Positions 27,959-36,584 of a stretch of 36,584 nucleotides of DNA are shown here, piece by piece (within the stretch, counting starts at the first letter, position 1; the number at the start of each line of letters is the position of its first letter). Source of the DNA: an uncultured Alphaproteobacteria bacterium (lineage in GTDB: Bacteria > Pseudomonadota > Alphaproteobacteria > Methylaequorales > Methylaequoraceae); the NCBI GenBank assembly GCA_902625895.1, contig CACODD010000011.1:1-36584 (forward strand), read 5' to 3'. Position numbers and translations under genes: made by a program. The notes under the pieces were generated by a model. The model saw nothing but the letters and a program-made list of their open reading frames with translations. It was not told the origin of the DNA and made no database searches.

Positions 27959-28741
27959 TTACTCTTTTAGCATATCTGAAATTGTATACAAGCCTACCTT
28001 TTTTTGGTGCAACCAACTTGCAGCCTTTAAAGCTCCAACTGAAAAAATTTTTCTACTTGATGCTATGTGTTTTAATTCAATTCTTTCTCCATTTAAAAAA
28101 AAATAAACTGTGTGTTCTCCTATTACATCTCCACCTCGGATCGAAGCAAAACCAATCTCATTCTTTCCTCTCGCTTTATTCTTATTTTCTTCTCTATATG
28201 AAAATTTAGCGATCCCTTTAAAACCCTCTTGAACTGATTTAGCCAAAGAAATAGCCGTTCCAGACGGTACATCTTTTTTTTTGTTATGGTGAATTTCAAC
28301 TATCTCAATATCAGACTGAGAAGAAATATTTTTAGAAGCATCTTTGATTAAATTTTTCATTAAATTTATTCCAATGCTCATATTAAATGATCGTAAAACT
28401 TTTCTGCCATTAACTAATGACTGAAATTTCTTCTCCTCTGTCCTTGTGTATCCAGTAGTTCCAGTTACTAAAGCTGTTTTTGTTTTTAAATCGTGCATTA
28501 CCTTTAATAAATTTAAGGTGGCTGAAGGAACGGTAAAATCAATAATAACATCACTACATTTAATTAAATTATTTATATCATCTCCAATCACGATACCTGA
28601 GACTGTTTTTCCAACATCTTTATGTTTTTCTTTTTCACATAAAACAGCGAGCTCTAATGAGTTCAATTTTTCAATTTGTTCTAAAAGATCGCTCCCCATT
28701 CTTCCTCCGGGACCAAAAATTCCAATTTTAATTTTTTTCAT
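27959..28741 (-). CDS. dapB: 4-hydroxy-tetrahydrodipicolinate reductase
   Basis: IKIGIFGPGGRMGSDLLEQI, VTGTTGYT, EIVEIHHNKKKDVPSGTAISLAK, HTVYFFLNGERIELKHIASSR. Confidence 0.97.
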   Translation of the reverse strand: MKKIKIGIFGPGGRMGSDLLEQIEKLNSLELAVLCEKEKHKDVGKTVSGIVIGDDINNLIKCSDVIIDFTVPSATLNLLKVMHDLKTKTALVTGTTGYTRTEEKKFQSLVNGRKVLRSFNMSIGINLMKNLIKDASKNISSQSDIEIVEIHHNKKKDVPSGTAISLAKSVQEGFKGIAKFSYREENKNKARGKNEIGFASIRGGDVIGEHTVYFFLNGERIELKHIASSRKIFSVGALKAASWLHQKKVGLYTISDMLKE

Positions 28742-28750
28742 TTTACAACT

Positions 28751-29872
28751 TTAGGTTAAACCGTCCCAAAAGTCTTTTACTTTAGAGAAAAAACCTGACT
28801 TTTCTGGACTATTATTTTGATTGAGCTCTTCATTAAATTCGTTAAGTAATCTTTTCTGATTTTCTGATAAATTTTTTGGAATTTCAACTATCAATGAAAT
28901 TATCATATCACCAAATGATGTTGACCTAATTGTTGGCATCCCTTTTCCATTCAACCTGAATTGATCACCATGCTGAGAACCAGCTGGAACTTTTACTTTA
29001 ACTTTTCCACCTGAAACTGTTGGAACTTCAACTGAACCTCCAAGCGATGCGTCAACAATAGAGATTGGAACGTTGCAAAATATCTCAGTACCATTTCTTC
29101 CAAAAATTGAATGTTCAGGCATACTTACAAACAAATAGAGATCTCCTGGTGATGAGCCATTCTGACCTACAGCACCCTCCCCAGAAAGTCTAATTCTGCT
29201 TCCATCCTCAACTCCAGCAGGAATATTCACTTCAAGTTTTCTATTTTTTCTTCTTCTTCCCTCTCCACTGCACGTATTACAGGGGTCCGTGATTACCTGC
29301 CCTGCGCCACCACAAGAGGAGCATGTTCGTTCAACTGTAAAAAAACCCTGAGAAGCCCTTGTTCTTCCAGACCCTCCACAAACATCACAGTCTCTCAGTC
29401 CGTTTCCTTTTTCAGAGCCTGAACCATTGCAGTCGCTGCATCTTATAAGAGTATCAAAAGAAATTTCTTTTTTTGTTCCAGTGTAAGCTTCTCTCAAATC
29501 AACATCTATTTCGTATTTTAAATCCTGTCCTCTTTGTTCCCTTCTTTTTGAAGACCTTCCCCCTAAATCTCCAAAGAAGTCTTCAAATATGTCAGAAAAA
29601 TTTCCAAAGCCACCACCAAAGCCCTCGGAGAATCCGCCACCAGTTTGTGAAAAGGCATCGTGTCCGTAAGTATCATAGGCTTCTTTTTTTTCTGGGTTAG
29701 ATAGGACCTCATAAGCCTCTGAGATTTCTTTGAACTTAGTTTCAGCCTCTTGATCACCTTGATTTTTGTCAGGGTGATATTTCATAGCTAACTTGCGGTA
29801 TGAACTCTTGATAGTTGCAGAATCGGAATCCCTAGAAACACCAAGGACATCATAATAATCATTTTTTGGCAT
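28751..29872 (-). CDS. dnaJ: Chaperone DnaJ
   Basis: J domain DYYDVLGVSRDSDSATIKSSYRKLAMKYHPDKN, G/F region, four CxxCxGxG zinc motifs. Confidence 0.98.
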   Translation of the reverse strand: MPKNDYYDVLGVSRDSDSATIKSSYRKLAMKYHPDKNQGDQEAETKFKEISEAYEVLSNPEKKEAYDTYGHDAFSQTGGGFSEGFGGGFGNFSDIFEDFFGDLGGRSSKRREQRGQDLKYEIDVDLREAYTGTKKEISFDTLIRCSDCNGSGSEKGNGLRDCDVCGGSGRTRASQGFFTVERTCSSCGGAGQVITDPCNTCSGEGRRRKNRKLEVNIPAGVEDGSRIRLSGEGAVGQNGSSPGDLYLFVSMPEHSIFGRNGTEIFCNVPISIVDASLGGSVEVPTVSGGKVKVKVPAGSQHGDQFRLNGKGMPTIRSTSFGDMIISLIVEIPKNLSENQKRLLNEFNEELNQNNSPEKSGFFSKVKDFWDGLT

Positions 29873-29884
29873 ATTATTAAAGAG

Positions 29885-31867
29885 TTATGCTGATTTTTCC
29901 TTTTTATCACCGTCATCCTTTTTTGATTTCTTTTCGGTGACATCCTCAAAGTCAGCATCCATTACTTCGGGATCTTTTTTACTTTGCTTCTTTTTATCTT
30001 TTCCTTTACCTGATTGATTTTTTTCTCCTGTTTCTTTAGATTCTTTCGCAGCTTTTTCCTGAGCCTCCTTATACATTATTTCACCTAATTTCATTGAATC
30101 TTGAATTAGTGAGTCGGTTTTTTCTTTCAAAACTTTAGTGTCGACTTTTTCATCTTTTAAGGTTTCTTTAAGAGTTTCCAATGATTTTTCGATTTTTTCT
30201 TTGTCTTCTTTTGGGATTTTTGAACCATGTTCTTTTAAACTCTTCTCAGTACTATGTATAATTGAATCCGCGTTATTTCTAGCTTCAATAGTTTCTAGCT
30301 TTTTTTTGTCAGCGTCTGCATTGGCTTCAGCATCTTTTACCATCTTATCGATTTCTTCATCAGATAAACCACCAGAAGCTTTAATCTGAATTTGATGTTC
30401 TTTGCCTGTTGCTTTGTCTTTTGCTGACACCTTAACAATTCCATTGGCATCAATATCGAATGTGACTTCAATTTGAGGTGACCCTTTAGGTGCAGGAGGA
30501 ATTCCAACGAGATCGAACTGACCGAGTAATTTGTTATCAGCTGCTATTTGTCTTTCTCCTTGAAAAACTCTTATTGTAACAGCAGATTGATTGTCATCAG
30601 CGGTTGAGAAGATTTGACTTTTATTTGTTGGAATAGTGGTGTTTTTTTCAATTAATTTTGTAAACACACCCCCAAGAGTTTCAATACCCAAAGATAATGG
30701 AGTTACGTCAAGCAATAAAACATCTTTCACATCACCTGACAAAACGCCTCCCTGAACAGCAGCTCCTAATGCCACAACTTCGTCGGGGTTAACACTTCTG
30801 TTAGGTTCTTTTCCGAAAAAATTTTTTACTGCTTCAATAACTTTTGGCATTCTAGTCATTCCTCCAACTAAAATAACATCGTTAATTTCTCCGGCGCTTA
30901 AACTTGCATCTTTAAGAGCTTTTTTGCATGGCTCAATTGATCTATCAATTAGATCAGAGACTAAAGTTTCAAATTTAGATCTTGAAAGTTTTATGTTTAA
31001 GTGCTTTGGGCCCGATGCATCTGCCGTAATAAAAGGCAGGTTTACTTCCGTTTGAGGGGTGGTAGATAATTCAATCTTTGCTTTTTCAGCTGCTTCTTTT
31101 AATCTTTGAAGAGCAAGTTTATCGGTTTTCAAATCAATAGATTGTTCTTTTTTAAATTCTGAGGCAAAATAGTCTATTAAGACATTGTCGAAATCTTCAC
31201 CACCTAGTTTAGTGTCTCCGTTAGTTGCTTTGACTTCAAAAACACCGTCGCCAATTTCTAATATTGAGACATCAAATGTTCCTCCTCCGAGATCATAAAC
31301 GGCCACGGTTCCAGTTTTCTTTTTATCCAAACCGTATGCAAGAGCTGCAGCTGTCGGTTCATTTATAATTCTTTTAACATCCAATCCTGCAATTTTTCCA
31401 GCATCTTTAGTAGCTTGTCTTTGTGCATCATTGAAATATGCGGGTACAGTTATTACTGCTTCCTTAACTGGTTTTCCGAGGAACTTTTCAGCGGTTTCTT
31501 TCATTTTTTGCAAAATCATAGCACTTATCTGGCTAGGCGAATATTTCTTGTCGTCAATTAAAACCCAAGCATCATCATTTTCACCTGCAACAATTTTGTA
31601 AGGCAAAACATCAGAGTCTTTTTTAACTGAGGGATCATCCATTCTCCTACCGACTAATCTTTTAATAGCAAATAGTGTTTTTTCAGGGTTAGTTACAGCT
31701 TGTCTTTTCGCAGATTGACCAACTAGCTGCTCATTATTTTCTGCAAAAGCAACCATTGAAGGGGTTGTTCGTGAACCTTCCACATTTTCTATAACTTTTG
31801 GTTCTTTGCCATCCATGATGGCGACGCATGAGTTTGTTGTACCGAGGTCTATGCCTATAACTGTCAT
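29885..31867 (-). CDS. dnaK: Chaperone DnaK with lysine-rich C-terminal extension
   Basis: [53 protein letters not shown] before ATG. Confidence 0.99.
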   Translation of the reverse strand: MTVIGIDLGTTNSCVAIMDGKEPKVIENVEGSRTTPSMVAFAENNEQLVGQSAKRQAVTNPEKTLFAIKRLVGRRMDDPSVKKDSDVLPYKIVAGENDDAWVLIDDKKYSPSQISAMILQKMKETAEKFLGKPVKEAVITVPAYFNDAQRQATKDAGKIAGLDVKRIINEPTAAALAYGLDKKKTGTVAVYDLGGGTFDVSILEIGDGVFEVKATNGDTKLGGEDFDNVLIDYFASEFKKEQSIDLKTDKLALQRLKEAAEKAKIELSTTPQTEVNLPFITADASGPKHLNIKLSRSKFETLVSDLIDRSIEPCKKALKDASLSAGEINDVILVGGMTRMPKVIEAVKNFFGKEPNRSVNPDEVVALGAAVQGGVLSGDVKDVLLLDVTPLSLGIETLGGVFTKLIEKNTTIPTNKSQIFSTADDNQSAVTIRVFQGERQIAADNKLLGQFDLVGIPPAPKGSPQIEVTFDIDANGIVKVSAKDKATGKEHQIQIKASGGLSDEEIDKMVKDAEANADADKKKLETIEARNNADSIIHSTEKSLKEHGSKIPKEDKEKIEKSLETLKETLKDEKVDTKVLKEKTDSLIQDSMKLGEIMYKEAQEKAAKESKETGEKNQSGKGKDKKKQSKKDPEVMDADFEDVTEKKSKKDDGDKKEKSA

Positions 31868-32164
31868 ATTGTGCTCCTTTTCTTCCTAGTTCTTATGGAC
31901 AGAATTAACATTTAACCCTAAAAGGCATTAAATATTAATTGTTAATAAAGCTGTCTTTTTATATTATAAATAACTACTTCAAATCAAGAAAAAAATGTTT
32001 TTTTATTAAATTCTTTACACCCACACTACACAGATTTAACAAACCATCTAAAACTAAAATTTCGAATGCTGGAGTAGGGTGATTATCAAACGAAAAGGGG
32101 TGTCAATACGTTGAAAAAAATCCGAAAAGTGAGTAATAATATTATAAATGCTTGTGGTTTTAAT

Positions 32165-32181
32165 TGATTCTCGAGGAATCA
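32165..32181. repeat. Inverted repeat between grpE and dnaK
   Basis: TGATTC-TCGAG-GAATCA, perfect 6-bp arms. Confidence 0.5.
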
Positions 32182-32185
32182 TATT

Positions 32186-32214
32186 AAACATTTCACTTCG
32201 AAAGTTTTGTGTTT
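32186..32214. repeat. Symmetric imperfect inverted repeat just 3' of grpE
   Basis: AAACA-TTTC-ACTT-CGA-AAGT-TTTG-TGTTT on the plus strand: two paired blocks separated by an unpaired 4x4 internal loop. Confidence 0.45.
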
Positions 32215-32220
32215 AAGAAT

Positions 32221-32817
32221 TTATTTCTCTTCTGGGTTTTTTCCTGAAGAAATAACAACCATTGCTGGTCTTAGAAGTCGCTCCCCTATCATAAAACCTT
32301 TTGCCAGCTCTTCAATTATTGTTCCTTCCGCTTTATCACTATTAATTTTGGAAACTGCTTGATGTATTTCAGGGTTAAACTTCTTCTCTAGAGAGTCAAA
32401 ACGAACAACACCATTTCTTTCAAAAATCTCATAGATTTCTTTTTCGACTGCTTCAAGACCTATAACAAGATTTTTTAACATTACGTTTTCCCCTAAATTT
32501 TCTCTTGGTATCGAACTAAGAGCTCTTTGAAAGTTGTCAGTAACACTTAATAATTCAGTAGAAAAATTTCTTATTGCATACTTTAAATTTTCTTGAGACT
32601 CCTTTTCGTGCCTTTTTCGCAAATTTTCATTTTCCGCCAACTCTCTTAGGAGCTTGTCTTCAGCTTCTTTTAGTTTAATTTTTAAATCCGCAATAATTTT
32701 TTGATTGTTAGTTTCAGAGCTGTGTTGATTTTTAGATGTTTTTACTTCTTTTTTTGAATCTTTCTTGTCAAATGTTTTGTCCATTTTTTTTTCATTTTCT
32801 ATAGTGGATTTTTTCAT
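32221..32817 (-). CDS. grpE: Nucleotide exchange factor GrpE
   Basis: AENENLRKRHEKESQENLKYAIRNFSTELLSVTDNFQRAL...KFNPEIHQAVSKI...GFMIGERLLRPAMVVIS. Confidence 0.95.
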   Translation of the reverse strand: MKKSTIENEKKMDKTFDKKDSKKEVKTSKNQHSSETNNQKIIADLKIKLKEAEDKLLRELAENENLRKRHEKESQENLKYAIRNFSTELLSVTDNFQRALSSIPRENLGENVMLKNLVIGLEAVEKEIYEIFERNGVVRFDSLEKKFNPEIHQAVSKINSDKAEGTIIEELAKGFMIGERLLRPAMVVISSGKNPEEK

Positions 32818-32837
32818 CTTGTCTCCTTTAAATTGTA

Positions 32838-33938
32838 TTATTTAATCTCAAATTTTTCACCGATTAATTTTGCAGTATAATCAACTACAGGAATAATTTT
32901 AGCATAATTTATTCTCATGGGACCTATTACTCCTATCGCGCCAATTATTTCTTTTTTTTTATTTTTAAAGGGGCTAATAATTGTTGAACAACCAGTTAGA
33001 CCAAACAAATTATTTTCGGAGCCAATAAAGATTTGTAGTCCTTCTGCTTGAAGTGTTTCATCTATGACACCAACAAGATTTTTTTTATTCTCCAACTTTT
33101 CAATTAATAATCTAACATCTTCAAGCTGCTCCATTACTTTTACATCATCTAATAATTTCGATGTACCTGTAACAATTAATTTATTTTTTTTACTTGCATC
33201 GTCCCAGCATGCGAATCCTTGATCAATAAGATTTTTTGTCACCTTATCTATATTTCTTCTGTCATTTTTAATTTGTGAGCTTATAATTTCTCTACTTTCC
33301 TCCAGCGTTTTTCCCTTTATTATAGAATTTAAATAATTTGTAGTCTCTATTAACAATGAAGGAGGCAATCCTTTAGGCACTTCAATGATTCTATTTTCAA
33401 TTATTCCAGAGTCTGTTACTAAAATAACAAGAGCTTTTTCATTGCTTACTGGAACAAACTCAATGTGTTTTATATAACCCTCTAACTTTGGCGCCAAAAC
33501 TATTCCCGCACAATCTAACAAGCCTGACAATAAAGAACTCGTTTCACTAAACATTTCCTCTACGTTCTGAGTTTGATTATTAATTACCTTTTGTATTTCT
33601 GTACATTGATTATTGGTTATTCTCCCAACCTGTAACAAACCATCAACAAAGAATCTCAAACCTAAATCTGTTGGAACCCTTCCTGAGGATGTATGGTTGG
33701 ATCTCAAAAGTCCAGCCTCTTGTAAATCAAACATTACATTCCTAACTGATGCCGCTGAAAGCTTTTCTCCCATTTTTATTGATAATTTTCTTGAGCCAAC
33801 AGGTTTACCGTCCTTTAGAAAATCATTCACAATCAACTTAAATATCTGCTTTGATCTTTGATCTAAATCAAGAATATATGACTTTTTAATATCAATTGTT
33901 TTTTTTTTTAATAATTTGGGATTGTTTTTTTTTGTCAT
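32838..33938 (-). CDS. hrcA: Heat-inducible transcription repressor HrcA
   Basis: DFLKDGKPVGSRKLSIKMGEKLSAASVRNVMFDLQEAGLLRSNHTSSGRVPTDLGLRFFVD, IGVIGPMRINYAKIIPVVDYTA. Confidence 0.96.
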   Translation of the reverse strand: MTKKNNPKLLKKKTIDIKKSYILDLDQRSKQIFKLIVNDFLKDGKPVGSRKLSIKMGEKLSAASVRNVMFDLQEAGLLRSNHTSSGRVPTDLGLRFFVDGLLQVGRITNNQCTEIQKVINNQTQNVEEMFSETSSLLSGLLDCAGIVLAPKLEGYIKHIEFVPVSNEKALVILVTDSGIIENRIIEVPKGLPPSLLIETTNYLNSIIKGKTLEESREIISSQIKNDRRNIDKVTKNLIDQGFACWDDASKKNKLIVTGTSKLLDDVKVMEQLEDVRLLIEKLENKKNLVGVIDETLQAEGLQIFIGSENNLFGLTGCSTIISPFKNKKKEIIGAIGVIGPMRINYAKIIPVVDYTAKLIGEKFEIK

Positions 33939-33953
33939 ACTTATTAAAAATAC

Positions 33954-33972
33954 ATAACTTCAACTAAGTTAT
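33954..33972. repeat. Perfect inverted repeat in the hrcA/rph divergent spacer
   Basis: ATAACTT-CAACT-AAGTTAT, 7-bp arms with 5-nt spacer. Confidence 0.6.
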
Positions 33973-33980
33973 ATTTTGAT

Positions 33981-34694
33981 GTGAGAAAATTCAATAGGAA
34001 AAATGATGAACCGAGAAAGATCTCTGTAGAGGTTGACATAAATAAAAATGCAGACGGTTCATGTATTATTAGTTATGGTATGACAAAGGTGATATGCACA
34101 GCGAGCATCGATGAAGATATCCCAAAATGGTTGAGAGAGAAAAAAACTGGTTGGATTACAGCAGAGTACGGAATGCTTCCAGGATCAACTAATTCAAGAA
34201 ACAAGAGAGAATCAAAAGTTGGCAAACAGTCTGGAAGAACTGTAGAAATACAAAGATTAATAGGAAGGTCCTTAAGATCAGTTGTAGACTTGGAAAAACT
34301 AACGGGATACCAAATTATTATTGATTGCGACGTTATTCAAGCGGATGGTGGAACAAGAACTGCAAGCATTACTGGCGGTTATGTGGCTTTATGTTTAGCT
34401 ATAAAAAAGTTTGTGCAAAAGGGTTTTATAAAGAAAAATCCAATAAATGATTTTGTTGCAGCTATTTCATGTGGAATAGTAAACGAAAAAATTTTAATTG
34501 ACCTTGATTATGATGAAGATTCAGAGGCTCAAGTCGATGCAAATTTTGTTTTATCCCAAAAATCCGGGTTTTCAGAGATTCAAATTTCAGGGGAAGAAAA
34601 TACATTTAACTTGAATTCTGTTACAGAGATGATTGCCAAGACCGAAAAATCTATGAAAAATATTTTTAAAATTCAAAAAGATGCAATTAAGTAA
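33981..34694 (+). CDS. rph: Ribonuclease PH (GTG start)
   Basis: GSCIISYGMTKVICTASIDEDIPKWLREKKTGWITAEYGMLPGSTNSRNKRE, IGRSLRSVVDLEKLTGYQIIIDCDVIQADGGTRTASITGGYVAL. Confidence 0.97.
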   Translation: MRKFNRKNDEPRKISVEVDINKNADGSCIISYGMTKVICTASIDEDIPKWLREKKTGWITAEYGMLPGSTNSRNKRESKVGKQSGRTVEIQRLIGRSLRSVVDLEKLTGYQIIIDCDVIQADGGTRTASITGGYVALCLAIKKFVQKGFIKKNPINDFVAAISCGIVNEKILIDLDYDEDSEAQVDANFVLSQKSGFSEIQISGEENTFNLNSVTEMIAKTEKSMKNIFKIQKDAIK

Positions 34695-35292
34695 TAAATT
34701 TTGTAGAGGCGATACGATTGTAATAGCAAGCCACAATGATGGAAAAATTAATGAATTTAGAACACTTCTTGCAGATTACAACTTAAAGATAATAACCTCA
34801 AATGACATCGGAATTAAAGATGTTAAAGAGACAGGAAAGTCTTTCCAAGAAAATTCATTAATTAAAGTTAAAAGTATTCCTGAAAAGTATATTGCGATGT
34901 CTGATGATTCTGGGTTGAGTGTGACTAGTCTGGGGGGGAGGCCAGGAATATACTCATCAAGATTTCAAAAAAATTGTGGCGGATGGTTCGAAGCAATGCA
35001 GAAGATATATTCAGATGTTAAAGCCAAAAAAAAAAAAGAATTTTCAGCAAAATTTACTTGTTGCCTCTCTATAAAATTTTCTAAAAATTTGATTTATTCA
35101 TATCTTGGTGAAGTTAAAGGAAAAATAGTATGGCCACCTAAGGGGGAAAATGGCTTCGGTTATGACCCATTTTTTGTTCCTGACGGTTACAAAGAGACTT
35201 TTGCTGAAATGGCGCATTCCGACAAAATATTTATTGACCATAGAAGTATTGCTCTTAAAAAACTAATTAAATTACATTTAAGCGACAGTTAA
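34681..35292 (+). CDS. rdgB: XTP/dITP diphosphatase (RdgB/HAM1 family)
   Basis: IVIASHNDGKINEFRTLL, AMSDDSGLSVTSLGGRPGIYSSRF, GFGYDPFFVPDGYKETFAEM. Confidence 0.95.
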   Translation: MQLSNKFCRGDTIVIASHNDGKINEFRTLLADYNLKIITSNDIGIKDVKETGKSFQENSLIKVKSIPEKYIAMSDDSGLSVTSLGGRPGIYSSRFQKNCGGWFEAMQKIYSDVKAKKKKEFSAKFTCCLSIKFSKNLIYSYLGEVKGKIVWPPKGENGFGYDPFFVPDGYKETFAEMAHSDKIFIDHRSIALKKLIKLHLSDS

Positions 35293-36584
35293 AGACCTCT
35301 TCGGTTTTTTTATTCTTTTTAATTCTTTTAAGGTAGATTTCTCGTTGTAAAAAACCTGATTTAATTTTACTTTTCGTAAATTCCCCGTTAAAGACCGAGT
35401 TTGTTTTGTCTTTTTCACTCATTATCTTATAGCTTTCGACTAAATCTAAAAGATCATGCATGTGGTAATTAAATGACATTGGGTCTTTAGAAAAAACGTT
35501 TTTGAAATTTTTAATAAATTCGTCATCCTTATATTTTAGACTTGAAGCATAATATGTCCCTTTAAATAGAGGGTCTTTTTTATTGGTATCCTCCCATAAA
35601 CTTGTACCATAAATGTTAGAATTTTCAGAGTTAATGTCATAAAAAGCTAAATGAGACAAAATCTCAAGTAGCCTATCTCCCTCTGATGCAATAATTATTG
35701 AATCAAAAGGGGATCCAAGTGTTAACATCCTTTCTAAAGATTTAATTTCATTATTTTTAAATTCTTCATCCAAGTCTCTATTTTTTTTAACTTTCATTAT
35801 TTCATTTTCTAATTGCAGTTTCCTCTCATTAAATCGACTTATTTTTTTTATGTTATCATTTAAATCAGTATTTCCGTCTACCTCAAAGAAATCGACATTA
35901 ACCCCCATCATACCAAAATCATTTACGTAGTTTACGAAACTGTTTCTGATCACATACCCATATTTATCGGCATGGTGAATCAGTAATACATCTTTACTGT
36001 CATTTTTAGCAATATGTTTTGTTATACAAGATATTTGATCATTAGGATTTTGTCCGGAAACAATAATATTTTCAGAGACATTATTCAAATCAGGAGAGAG
36101 GCTAAAAAAAGTTAACTTTTTTTTATTTTTGAAATGTTCTTTTACCTCTCTTGTTTCATCAGAAAAAATGGGGCCTATAAAAGTTTTCACATTATTCGTT
36201 ATCCCTTGTTCTGCAGCACTGACTGCTCCTCTTGGTGTACCTTTAGTATCGAAAATTTTAAAGTTTAGTTGATTAGGTCGAAGTAGCATACTGTATCTTA
36301 AAGAATTAATAACTAAATTACCTGCTGCACTTTTTTCACCAGTTAATGGAAGTAGCAGGCCTACTAGATTATCTTTTTCTATTTGTTTTTCTTTCAATTC
36401 TGGTTTCCTCAGATTTAAAAATGCATAACCAGAAGATTCTTTTCCTGATTCGTTTACTTCATTATCATCTCTATTATCTGTATTACCTGTATAACTTTCG
36501 ACTTTAATGCCTTCGGCTGAAGTCTCTGGATCTTTGAAATCTTCACTTGTGAAAGTGTTGGTAAACGGATCGCTATCAATAGAA
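35267..36584 (-). CDS. LppC/LpoA-like penicillin-binding protein activator, 5' end beyond right edge
   Basis: NLVGLLLPLTGEKSAAGNLVINSLRYSMLL...PRGAVSAAEQGITNNVKTFIGPIFSDETREV. The frame stays open past the ORF-track start (TTG 36397) to the window edge: SIDSDPFTNTFTSEDFKDPETSAEGIKVESYTGNTDNRDDNEVNESGKESSGYAFLNLRKPE. Confidence 0.8.
   Translation of the reverse strand, partial: SIDSDPFTNTFTSEDFKDPETSAEGIKVESYTGNTDNRDDNEVNESGKESSGYAFLNLRKPELKEKQIEKDNLVGLLLPLTGEKSAAGNLVINSLRYSMLLRPNQLNFKIFDTKGTPRGAVSAAEQGITNNVKTFIGPIFSDETREVKEHFKNKKKLTFFSLSPDLNNVSENIIVSGQNPNDQISCITKHIAKNDSKDVLLIHHADKYGYVIRNSFVNYVNDFGMMGVNVDFFEVDGNTDLNDNIKKISRFNERKLQLENEIMKVKKNRDLDEEFKNNEIKSLERMLTLGSPFDSIIIASEGDRLLEILSHLAFYDINSENSNIYGTSLWEDTNKKDPLFKGTYYASSLKYKDDEFIKNFKNVFSKDPMSFNYHMHDLLDLVESYKIMSEKDKTNSVFNGEFTKSKIKSGFLQREIYLKRIKKNKKTEEVFNCRLNVI

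Noticed and set aside
31868-32220. Possible sigma-70/sigma-32 promoter for dnaK (for example TTGACA or CTTGATT on the minus strand)
   Set aside because: Spacing to a plausible -10 is poor for each candidate; AT richness produces many near matches.
1-36584. CRISPR arrays, tRNA/rRNA genes, IS elements, toxin-antitoxin or defence islands
   Set aside because: No regularly spaced direct repeats, cloverleaf-like segments, transposase/integrase or known defence motifs noticed; intergenic space is mostly too short.

Overview
The window is a gene-dense, very AT-rich segment that reads as core chromosome of an alphaproteobacterium, probably a streamlined marine-type lineage. That lineage call is inferred from composition, tight gene packing and gene order, not from a search. 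Left to right: (1) the likely N-terminus of tsaB running off the left edge; (2) three cell-wall genes: a VanX-type D-Ala-D-Ala dipeptidase, a polysaccharide deacetylase and a Bax-like glucosaminidase; (3) a minus-strand run nfu - usp - TIGR02186-like - TSUP transporter - trpS - murJ - glnD - mutS; (4) a phosphate locus: phoR, a frameshifted OprO/OprP-like porin, a divergent Fae-like gene, then pstS-pstC-pstA-pstB-phoU-phoB; (5) a GT2-GT9 fusion glycosyltransferase, a small membrane protein, a PfkB/adenosine kinase-like gene, a DUF2244 protein, an EamA/DMT transporter with no canonical start codon, and a lipoprotein; (6) the minus-strand series hrcA - grpE - dnaK - dnaJ - dapB, with divergent rph-rdgB, and an LppC/LpoA-like gene truncated at the right edge. 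I saw no tRNA, rRNA, CRISPR array, IS element or phage genes, and no convincing undescribed multi-gene system. The points most worth checking are the broken porin, the Fae paralog inside the Pho locus, Pho-box-like heptamer arrays, the missing start codon of the DMT transporter, and convergent gene pairs whose stop codons overlap.
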